Source of the DNA: Extibacter muris | Lineage (GTDB): Bacteria > Bacillota > Clostridia > Lachnospirales > Lachnospiraceae | Direction: 5' to 3' | DNA length: 64,000 nt | Assembly: GCF_004345005.1 (NCBI RefSeq) | Contig: NZ_SMMX01000011.1 | Location: 1-64,000 of the forward strand | Part shown: positions 57,483 through 64,000 of the stretch, piece after piece | Position numbering within the stretch: position 1 is the first letter of the stretch | How the letters are laid out: every line of letters starts with the position of its first letter | Translations under genes and position numbers: made by a program | Notes under the pieces: model-generated | What the model saw: only the letters and a program-made list of their open reading frames with translations | The model's database searches: none | What the model was told of the DNA's origin: nothing

Positions 57483-57574
57483 GGCGCCGGCGGTAAGTAG
57501 AGGAAAACGTAGTATCATATTCTTCCTGTTCATAGTACAATAGAGACAACGAATAAAAAGGCTGGGTACGTACG

Positions 57575-58807
57575 ATGAGAAGGTCTGGCAGAGAGAAAGA
57601 GGGAAGTATGCCTTATCTTAAATATGTAGTGGCTATCGTTGTATTACTGGCGGCATTGATTGCGGCGGTCGTCTGCTGCTATATGGATATGAATGAGAAG
57701 CTTCTGGCAGAAGCGCGCAGGAACTTGAAGGCAGAGAACGAGTATAAGGAACAATATTTCTGGCAGTTCATAAACAGCAGGCTGAACTGGTACAGGACAG
57801 TGGCCGCGTTCTGCGACGGGCCCGTCGGGTCCGGTGATGAGAACTGGCATATGATTCTTAAGGAGTACAGTTCCGATGATATGCGCTTTGGTATCGCGGA
57901 TACGCATGGGACGATATATTTCGGAGATAACGAGACGGCGGACATCAGCGGCCGGAGCTATTACAATAAAGTGATACAGGGGAAGGAAGTCATCTCCGAT
58001 GTGCTGGCCGGAAGCTGGGACGGACAAGAGACGGTCGTCATGGCCGTGCCTATCTGGACGGACGGGAAAGTGAGCGGAGCAGTCTGTGCGGAATATACGG
58101 CCTTGAATCTCGGACAGACCCTGAATACATCGATTACGGAAAAAGCAGGAGCAACGCTTGTGTTCGACAAGACGGAAAAATAGTTGCATCCTACAAAGGG
58201 ATGGAAAACTTTTCGACGATATATGATATGCTGGAGACGATGCAGTACAAGGACGGAAACGAGGTCGGAAAGCATAAGGAGGACGCGGAGGCGGGCAAAT
58301 CCGGCTATCTGACATATTACAATAACGACAAGGTACGGCTGTTCTACTATCAGGCGTCAGAGTACAATGACTGGACCAGTCGAGAGAGGGATGCACATGG
58401 AACATAACAAGTCGTTCGGTGCCTGCCTCTTTATAGATGTGGATAATTTCAAAGGGGTCAACAATACATACGGACATGATGAAGGAGACCGCATACTCAT
58501 CAATGTAGGGCGAATATTCATGCAGAATACGCGCGACCGGGATATCGTCATCCGGTTCGGCGGAGATGAATTCGTCATATGGATGTATAAGGTAGACAGC
58601 ATTAAAGCAGCCGAAGATACAGCCAAGCGGATTCTGAAAACATCTTATGATGAGGCTGGAACGGGCCTGAGCATTGGCATAGCAATGGTAGAGCCGGGAG
58701 AGAAATACTATGACGCGGTCATAAAACGGGCCGATGAAGCGCGCTATCAGGCCAAGGCGGAAGGCAAAGGCCGGTATGCGGTTCACCGTGATGCGGCAGA
58801 AGAATAA
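57575..58807 (+). pseudogene. Sensor diguanylate cyclase (Cache-GGDEF), frameshifted and deleted
   Basis: The first part encodes a membrane anchor (YVVAIVVLLAALIAAVVCCYM), a Cache-type sensor (FGIADTHGTIYFGDNETADISGRSYYNKVIQGKEVIS) and then stops at 58183. A one-base loss there breaks the frame, and MENFSTIYDMLETMQYKDGNEVGKHKED continues in another. Around 58375 the second membrane segment and the start of the GGDEF domain are missing. The rest, in a third frame, has LFIDVDNFKGVNNTYGHDEGDRIL, the inhibitory-site RDRD and RFGGDEFVIW, up to 58807. The gene once made or sensed cyclic di-GMP; it cannot now. Confidence 0.83.
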
Positions 58808-58829
58808 CAGGCAGCGCTTAACCGCGTAT

Positions 58830-59615
58830 CTACTTGCCGACAGACGCTGCCAGGTCTTCCAGCACCTCTTCCACGGAATCCGTGACATAGGTAGAGTAAT
58901 AGGCGATGCCGGGAGCGGCGTTCGACATGGCGTAGCTTGCTCCTGCAAGCTGCAGCATTTCAACATCGTTATACTGGTCCCCGAACGCGATACAGTCTTT
59001 TGCCTGTATATCCAGATGTGCCAGCAGATTGGACAAGGCAGTTCCTTTGTTGGCGCCCGGGGCGATAAAGTCGACCCAGAGATTGCCTGAAGTCACTACA
59101 TTGATTCTGCCACGGAAACGCTCTTTGAAAAAGGGGGCCATATCCCGTGTTCCGGAAAAGCTGCACGCTGCTATCTTCAGAAACGGTTCATGGATATCTT
59201 TCAGGCTATCTACCTGACGGATATCAAATTTTACAACTTCTGTCATGTGCCGGATAAACTCCGGATTGCCGGAATCCATATAACCGCCGGATTCACAGGA
59301 CAGGAAGCAGTCACATTTACCATATTCCTTTACGGAATCGAGTATTTCAAGGCCGAGTTCCCTCTCGATGATTCCACGTGAGAGAACCTGGCCTTTGTGT
59401 ATGCATAAAGAACCGTTTTCGGCGATATAGGATATCTCATCTTTAATTGGTTCAAAAAGGCGGCGCAGATTGCTGTACTGCCTGCCGCTGGCCGCCACGA
59501 AACGGATCCCTTTCTGCTTTAATTCCATGATAAGCTCTATCATTCTCGGGCTTACAGCCTGTGCGTCATTCTGCAGGATCGTTCCGTCGAGGTCACTGGC
59601 AATCAATTGTATCAT
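58830..59615 (-). CDS. Cof-type HAD phosphatase
   Basis: A 261-residue haloacid dehalogenase-like sugar phosphatase of the Cof/YidA type. Motif I is ASDLDGTI with the nucleophile Asp, motif II has VAASGR, motif III the Lys in GANKGTAL, and motif IV is GDQYNDVEML. The C2 cap domain lies between about 85 and 190. It dephosphorylates small sugar phosphates or cofactors. The start at 59615 has an AAAGGAGA site; the open frame upstream passes through the divergent promoter and is rejected. Confidence 0.92.
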   Translation of the reverse strand: MIQLIASDLDGTILQNDAQAVSPRMIELIMELKQKGIRFVAASGRQYSNLRRLFEPIKDEISYIAENGSLCIHKGQVLSRGIIERELGLEILDSVKEYGKCDCFLSCESGGYMDSGNPEFIRHMTEVVKFDIRQVDSLKDIHEPFLKIAACSFSGTRDMAPFFKERFRGRINVVTSGNLWVDFIAPGANKGTALSNLLAHLDIQAKDCIAFGDQYNDVEMLQLAGASYAMSNAAPGIAYYSTYVTDSVEEVLEDLAASVGK

Positions 59616-59637
59616 AGTCTGTCTCCTTTTCTGGGTA

Positions 59638-59666
59638 TTGCTAATTAAATTCCTACCCATTATAAT
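59638..59666 (+). promoter_or_regulatory. Promoter of the rpiB-PHP pair
   Basis: TTGCTA (59638-59643), 17-bp spacer, TATAAT (59661-59666). An inverted repeat TGGGTA/TACCCA (59632-59637 with 59654-59659) flanks the -35 box in the divergent gap. Confidence 0.7.
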
Positions 59667-59708
59667 ATAAAAAGAAAATGAATGGAAGAGAGGAGCAAGT
59701 GGACAAGA

Positions 59709-60149
59709 ATGAAAATTGGAATTGGTAATGACCATGCAGCGGTTGATATGAAGCAAGAAGTTGTAGAGTTTCTGGAAGAGAAGGGGTATGAGGTAGTTAA
59801 TTTTGGAACAGATACGAAAGAGAGCTGCCACTATCCGGAGTATGGACGTAAGGTTGCCGAGGCCGTCGCCGCCAAGGAAGTGGACCTTGGAATCCTTATC
59901 TGTGGGACAGGCGTAGGGATCTCCCTGGCAGCCAACAAGGTAAAAGGGATACGGGCGGTCGTATGCTCGGAACCATATTCAGCGAAGCTGTCCAGACAGC
60001 ATAACAATACGAATGTACTTGCATTCGGGGCTCGTGTTATCGGGATCGAGCTTGCGAAGATGATCATAGAAGAATGGCTGGACGCGGAATTTATGGGAGG
60101 CAGGCACCAGGACCGTATCGATATGATAATGGCAATTGAAAATGAATAA
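59709..60149 (+). CDS. rpiB: RpiB/LacAB family sugar-phosphate isomerase
   Basis: A 146-residue isomerase. GNDHAAVDMKQEVVEFLEEKGYEVVNFGTD, the catalytic-base region ICGTGVGISLAANKVKGIRA with its Cys, and HNNTNVLAFGARVIG are diagnostic. It converts ribose 5-phosphate to ribulose 5-phosphate; relatives act on galactose 6-phosphate, allose 6-phosphate or tetrose phosphates. Being near DhaK-like and erythritol-dehydrogenase-like genes, a tetrulose-phosphate role is conceivable. The start at 59709 is chosen by homology; an ATG at 59682 is possible. It overlaps the PHP gene by 8 bases. Confidence 0.93.
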   Translation: MKIGIGNDHAAVDMKQEVVEFLEEKGYEVVNFGTDTKESCHYPEYGRKVAEAVAAKEVDLGILICGTGVGISLAANKVKGIRAVVCSEPYSAKLSRQHNNTNVLAFGARVIGIELAKMIIEEWLDAEFMGGRHQDRIDMIMAIENE

Positions 60150-61008
60150 CAGGATGGGAAGGATTGCCGGCGACCTGCATGTGCATACGGTATGCTCCGA
60201 CAGCTCCGCATCTGTGGAATATGTGCTGGATTATGCAGAGCGGATTGGGCTTGCGTACATTTCGGTTACTGACCACGATACGCTTGCAGGTTCAGGCAGG
60301 GCGCTTAAGCTGGCCAGGCCGGGAGGCGTCAAGGTCATACCTGGGGCGGAGATATCCGCGCGGGACGAAAGAACCGGCCGGAATGTCCACATGCTTTGCT
60401 ATTATCCGAAAGATGAAGCCGGCCTGCAGAGCTTTCTGGATGAGACGCTTGCAAGACGGCGGCAGCAGAAGCTTGAAATGGCTTTAAAAATCAGCAGGCT
60501 GTATCCCGGATTTACGGTGGAAGCCGTGGAGGATCTGTCTGGTGAGAGCGGGGCAGTCTATGAATGCCATCTCATGCAGGTGCTTTGCAACCTCGGCTAT
60601 ACAAACACGGCTATCGGGCCGCTGATGGAGGAACTTATCTCTTCCCGCGGCAGCTGCTACGTGCGAGGCAGCTATCCGTCTGTGGATAAGGTGGCGGAAA
60701 TCATCAAAGATGTGGGCGGTATCGCGGTGATTGCACATCCGGAACAGTTCGATTCATTTGATCTGGCAGAAGATTTTGCCCGCAGAGGTCTCATACAAGG
60801 GGTAGAAGTATGGCATCCGAGAAATTCCGCTGCAGCCAGAGTGCGGCTCAGGGAGATGGCGGGGAAGTACCGGCTGCTTGAAACCGGCGGAAGCGATTTC
60901 CACGGACAGTACGCCAAAAGGCCCAATCCCCTCGGCGCGTGCGGCTGTACCCTAGAGCAGATAGAGCGGCTATCTACTTTACTGGCACGGGCGGGGGCGG
61001 CTGTGTGA
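60142..61008 (+). CDS. PHP domain metal-dependent phosphoesterase
   Basis: A 288-residue PHP-domain protein of the single-domain phosphoesterase type (3',5'-nucleotide bisphosphate phosphatase/oligonucleotide 5'-exonuclease relatives). Metal ligands lie in GDLHVHTVCSD, SVTDHDT, PGAEISA, IAHPEQF and GGSDFHG. The start overlaps the rpiB stop, so translation is coupled. An ATG at 60154 is an alternative. Role in this locus unknown. Confidence 0.88.
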   Translation: MNNRMGRIAGDLHVHTVCSDSSASVEYVLDYAERIGLAYISVTDHDTLAGSGRALKLARPGGVKVIPGAEISARDERTGRNVHMLCYYPKDEAGLQSFLDETLARRRQQKLEMALKISRLYPGFTVEAVEDLSGESGAVYECHLMQVLCNLGYTNTAIGPLMEELISSRGSCYVRGSYPSVDKVAEIIKDVGGIAVIAHPEQFDSFDLAEDFARRGLIQGVEVWHPRNSAAARVRLREMAGKYRLLETGGSDFHGQYAKRPNPLGACGCTLEQIERLSTLLARAGAAV

Positions 61009-61488
61009 TACTGCCGGCTGATGGCAGGGCTTTGGCTATGTCAGCATAGTGATAAGGGGCTAAGCAGGGTGATAACCTTAGTTAAAGGTAATCGTCATGA
61101 AGAAGAGCCGGAATCAGGTACGGAGATGTTTATGAGATGACATCCCCTGCCTGGTTCCGGCTCTTCTTGCAGCAACGGCGTGCACACCTCGCTATTTTTT
61201 ATCAGCCAGCTTACGCAGCCAGCAGCTTTATGTTGGCCAGTAACGCCACACAGCCGTCCTCGCCCTTGTTAGTGAAGTAGATAGCGGGCGGGGAGCCGGG
61301 TGGGAGATGCGCAGGTGTAAGCGGAAGAGGCGGAGAATCCGTCCCGGAATCCTTGGTTTGTGGGAGAGGAGCTGCTATCAGCGACTCTGCCGCAAAGTTA
61401 GGAGGCCGTGGACTAGTCGAAGCCTCGGACGCATCGGAGCAGATGCCACCCGGCTCCCTGTCCGCGGTCTGTTTCACTAAACCCCCAT
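61009..61488. other. Non-coding gap with two hairpins
   Basis: The 480 bases between the convergent PHP and SDR genes hold two hairpins: GATAACCTT/AAGGTAATC (61071-61093, one mismatch) and a 19-bp stem (61100-61118 with 61150-61168, one wobble), which probably serve as transcription end points. The remaining 320 bases are G+C-rich with no supported gene. An open minus-strand frame ending at 61211 reads PPAIYFTNKGEDGCVALLANIKLL, which could be decayed coding sequence. Confidence 0.5.
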
Positions 61489-62256
61489 TTACTGGCAGGA
61501 GTAGGCTCCGTCTACGATGAGATCGCTTCCTGTCGTGTAGCCTGAGGCGTCCGACGCAAGGTAAAGCACCGGCGGTATCAGCTCTTCTGGCTTTCCCATC
61601 CGGCCGAGCGGCATGAGCGGGATCCATGCGTCTATCAGTTCCTGCGGCGACAGGTCGACAGACATCGGTGTGGCGATGTAGCCCGGGCTCAGCGAATTGA
61701 CCCGGATGCCATATTGTGCCCATTCTACAGCCAGTGACTTGGTCAGGTGGATAACCCCTGCCTTTGAAGCATTGTAGGAACACTGCCACTGTGGTATGTT
61801 GACGATAGTCCCCGACATAGAAGCCATGTTGATGATGCTGCCCTTTATGCCTCGTTCAATCATAATTCGTCCCACGGCGCGCGCCATGATAAATTCACCG
61901 GTCAGGTTCGTGTCTACGACCTGTCGGAATTCCTCTACGGTTGCATCCATGGTTGACTGATGCATGCAGATGCCCGCGTTGTTGAAAAGGATATCGATGG
62001 TGCCGGAACGTTCCAGTATGGAGCCAAGCGCCTGCTCCACCTGTGGTTCGTCTGTGACATCGGCTCTGAGCTCGTAAGCGTTTCCGCCGTCTTTCATTAT
62101 CATATCCACCGTCTCTTCGGCTCCGGACCGGGAGATGATTACAACTTCCGCTCCTGCTTTGGCAAGGCCACAGGCAATGACTTGTCCGATGCCGCGTCCG
62201 CCTCCGGTCACGATGGCTACTTTGCCGTCTAATCCAAATATATCTTGTAAATACAT
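61489..62256 (-). CDS. Short-chain dehydrogenase/reductase of the rhamnose operon
   Basis: A 255-residue SDR. VTGGGRGIGQVIA binds the cofactor, NNAGICMHQ, NMASMSGTIVNIPQ (catalytic Ser) and YNASK (catalytic Tyr-Lys) are intact. R in ISRSG after the second strand could allow NADP. It lies after rhaD with 22 bases between, so it probably handles a product or substrate of the same pathway, for instance lactaldehyde or an oxidised sugar. It resembles the SDR at 42922. Confidence 0.9.
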   Translation of the reverse strand: MYLQDIFGLDGKVAIVTGGGRGIGQVIACGLAKAGAEVVIISRSGAEETVDMIMKDGGNAYELRADVTDEPQVEQALGSILERSGTIDILFNNAGICMHQSTMDATVEEFRQVVDTNLTGEFIMARAVGRIMIERGIKGSIINMASMSGTIVNIPQWQCSYNASKAGVIHLTKSLAVEWAQYGIRVNSLSPGYIATPMSVDLSPQELIDAWIPLMPLGRMGKPEELIPPVLYLASDASGYTTGSDLIVDGAYSCQ

Positions 62257-62278
62257 GATAGGGTCCTCCTTTTAGGTT

Positions 62279-63091
62279 CTAGTCAAGCCAGCCTTCCCTC
62301 GGTACTGCGTGGAAAGTATCGGCGAGGGCTTTGAGCTGGTCTTTTGGTATCTCGTTCTTGCGTTCTAGATGGGCAATCTTCATATAGATTTCTGCAGCCT
62401 TCTCCACGGTTTCTATGAGGCCGAACGCTTCATCCAGTGTTCTGCCTGTGCCGAAGATGCCATGGTGCGCCCATACGACGAGACGGCAGTCCCTGATCTT
62501 TTCGGCAGTGGCCGCCCCGATGTCGTTCGTTCCTGATACCATCCATGGTACGACGCCGATGCCGTCCGGAAATACGACGATACATTCTGTAATCATCTGC
62601 CAGAGCGTGCAGGTGAAGTCCCGGTCATCGATGGAATGTACAAAGGTCATGGCAATCGTATTTGCCGGATGGCAGTGCATGACGACCTTATGCTCAGGGT
62701 CTGCTTTCAGCCTTGCCATATGGTTCATGAGATGGGTAGGGAATTCGCTTGTCGGTAACGTATTGCCCTCAAAGCCCCAGAGCAGCTCCAGTTCTCTGCC
62801 ATTTGACGCCACACGTACGATTCCAAGATTCCCTTCCGGGTCTTTGGTTACGTTCTTGAAATACTTGCCGGTCCCTGTCACGAGAAACAGGCGTCCGGCA
62901 AGCTCTGCGGCATCAAAATCTATCGGGATATTGCGGATGGTCTTGGAAAGGTCGAGATAATCTGCCAGCTCCAGTTCATCCAGCAGCCAGCTTATATTTC
63001 CGCCGTTTCTCTCGTCCCATCCGAGACGGTACATGTTAGCCGTCATATCACAGATATCGGTTATGATTGGTGATTCTAATATATGTTTCAT
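62279..63091 (-). CDS. rhaD: Rhamnulose-1-phosphate aldolase
   Basis: A 270-residue class II aldolase that cleaves L-rhamnulose 1-phosphate to DHAP and L-lactaldehyde. Zinc histidines are in VMHCHPANTIAMT and WAHHGIFGTG, the catalytic Glu is in LPTSEFPTHLMNHM, and the N-terminal GWDERNGGNISWLLD is characteristic of RhaD as opposed to FucA. The start at 63091 has a GGGAGGAG site. It stands between rhaB and an SDR gene on the minus strand. Confidence 0.95.
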   Translation of the reverse strand: MKHILESPIITDICDMTANMYRLGWDERNGGNISWLLDELELADYLDLSKTIRNIPIDFDAAELAGRLFLVTGTGKYFKNVTKDPEGNLGIVRVASNGRELELLWGFEGNTLPTSEFPTHLMNHMARLKADPEHKVVMHCHPANTIAMTFVHSIDDRDFTCTLWQMITECIVVFPDGIGVVPWMVSGTNDIGAATAEKIRDCRLVVWAHHGIFGTGRTLDEAFGLIETVEKAAEIYMKIAHLERKNEIPKDQLKALADTFHAVPREGWLD

Positions 63092-63111
63092 CTTTGCTCC
63101 TCCCTGGCGTC

Positions 63112-64000
63112 TCACAGCGACGCCGGTTCTGAATCGTTCGACAGTTTCAGAAATGCCTCATAATGCATATTCCACTCCTCCGAGTTCTGAGGGGTATATT
63201 CTTTCGTCTGATAAGACGGCCTCATGATATCTTTTGCCTCATTGAGCGTAGCGGCCGCGCCTGTAGCGATGAGCTGTACTGTGATGTTGCCGATGGCAGT
63301 TGCCTCGTCCGGCCCTGCGATAACCTTGCGGCCCGCCGCATTGGCTGTAAACTGGCAGAGCATGGATGCTTTGGCTCCTCCGCCCATCATGTTGATGACA
63401 GGAAGCGGCTTTTGGGAGATGTGCTCCAGCTGCTCGATGGTCCATCGGAACTTCATCGCAAGGCTTTCATATATGCAGCGGATAATTTCGCCCGTGGATT
63501 CAGGCCGTGCTCCATAGTGGTCCATACAGTACTGCTGTATTTTAACGGGCATATTGCCGGGCTCATAGAACAGGCTCTCATCCGGGTCGAAAAGGAAGCC
63601 GAACGGTTTGGCGGCTTCGGCAAGCCGGCCCAATTCTTCAAAGCTATAGTCCTGGCCGTGCTCTTTATAATAGCGCTTCGTCTCCTGGATGAACCAGGAA
63701 CTCATCACATTGCGGAGCAGGCGGTGGTGGCCTTTGAATCCGCCCTCGTTGGCAAGGTTCGCCCGGTAGCCTTCCTCGGTGATGACGCAGGAGTCCAGTT
63801 CCGTGCCTATGAGCGCCCATGTGCCGCAGCTCATGAGGGCACAGTCTGATGTGACCGGAGAAGAGAGATATGCGGAAGCCGTATCATGCTCGCATACGAC
63901 AGACACGGGAAAGCCTTTCGTCTCCATATATTTGTTGTAGCTTTCCTGCGTGTGTCCGAGCAGGGTGCCCGGCTTAGTCAAAGTGCCGAACAGGCTGCGG
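63112..64000 (-). CDS. rhaB: Rhamnulokinase, C-terminal part (5' end outside window)
   Basis: The last 296 residues of an FGGY rhamnulokinase; the frame is open to the window edge (RSLFGTLTKPGTLLGHTQE). The ATP site is visible as CGTWALIGTELD and NMMGGGAKASMLCQFTANAAGRKV, and VVCEHDTASAYLSSPV is typical of RhaB. It phosphorylates L-rhamnulose. It is followed by rhaD after 20 bases, and the isomerase gene probably lies upstream beyond the window. It is the third rhamnulokinase-like kinase gene of the window. Confidence 0.93.
   Translation of the reverse strand, partial: RSLFGTLTKPGTLLGHTQESYNKYMETKGFPVSVVCEHDTASAYLSSPVTSDCALMSCGTWALIGTELDSCVITEEGYRANLANEGGFKGHHRLLRNVMSSWFIQETKRYYKEHGQDYSFEELGRLAEAAKPFGFLFDPDESLFYEPGNMPVKIQQYCMDHYGARPESTGEIIRCIYESLAMKFRWTIEQLEHISQKPLPVINMMGGGAKASMLCQFTANAAGRKVIAGPDEATAIGNITVQLIATGAAATLNEAKDIMRPSYQTKEYTPQNSEEWNMHYEAFLKLSNDSEPASL

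Noticed and set aside
57644-58966. 440-codon minus-strand open frame opposite the decayed diguanylate cyclase gene
   Set aside because: The plus strand carries recognisable Cache and GGDEF sequence over the whole length; the minus frame has no motif.
61211-61789. Long minus-strand open frame of 192 codons overlapping the SDR gene
   Set aside because: Most of it is the shadow of the SDR gene in another frame, with no start site of its own; only the last part is outside and is noted as a gap.

Overview
The window looks like a chromosomal segment of a gut-type Firmicute, most likely a Lachnospiraceae member (relatives such as Dorea, Blautia or the Clostridium scindens/hylemonae group). The reasons are Clostridia-type RpoB/RpoC, an S12-S7-EF-G-EF-Tu operon, strong AGGAGG ribosome binding sites, consensus TTGACA-17-TATAAT promoters, an ECF transporter with its own energy module, and FeoA-FeoA-FeoB followed by the small Cys-rich FeoB partner. 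The species cannot be fixed from the sequence alone. No tRNA, rRNA, CRISPR array, intact IS or prophage was seen.

Layout. 1-1.0 kb: 3' end of a glycerol kinase gene and a 20-codon remnant of a MIP (aquaporin/glycerol facilitator) gene. 1.0-8.7 kb: rpoB-rpoC with a clear promoter and terminator. 8.8-15.4 kb: accessory genes: a GIY-YIG protein gene with a frameshift in an A8 run, a Fur-box-controlled iron module (truncated fur, feoA, feoA, feoB, feoB-associated protein), an M24 peptidase, a truncated TauE/SafE permease and an HD hydrolase. 15.4-25.0 kb: a compact cluster with an ECF transporter (S, T, A, A'), SGNH esterase, two M20 amidohydrolases, a dihydroorotase/hydantoinase-type amidohydrolase, a DUF1355 (GATase-like) protein and a LacI regulator. 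This reads as a catabolic import pathway for an unidentified small molecule and is the best candidate for an undescribed system. 25.1-29.7 kb: rpsL, rpsG, fusA, tuf. 29.8-36.2 kb: a deleted PfkB kinase gene, a 55-bp direct repeat, uraA, a REP-like palindrome, an unknown gene, cstA, and a broken sensor kinase joined to a broken L-arabinose isomerase gene. 36.3-37.5 kb: DeoR and XRE regulators on the minus strand.

37.7-57.5 kb: a very long co-directional sugar/polyol cluster. It contains a polyol-type ABC importer, three MDR dehydrogenases, one SDR, two fucose-isomerase-family proteins, two fuculose-phosphate-aldolase-type enzymes, a ketose-bisphosphate aldolase, two rhamnulokinase-like FGGY kinases, a PfkB kinase and DhaK/DhaL without DhaM. 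The enzymes suggest import of polyols or (deoxy)sugars, oxidation or isomerisation to ketoses, phosphorylation, and aldol cleavage to DHAP plus an aldehyde. 57.6-61.0 kb: a decayed diguanylate cyclase gene, a Cof phosphatase, RpiB and a PHP phosphoesterase. 61.5-64.0 kb, minus strand: rhaB (partial)-rhaD-SDR, part of a rhamnose operon that continues past the window.

A recurring theme is gene decay: at least eight genes are truncated, internally deleted or frameshifted, often beside intact operons. Start codons below were chosen by ribosome binding site and family length. All functions are read from the sequence by family knowledge, without database searches.
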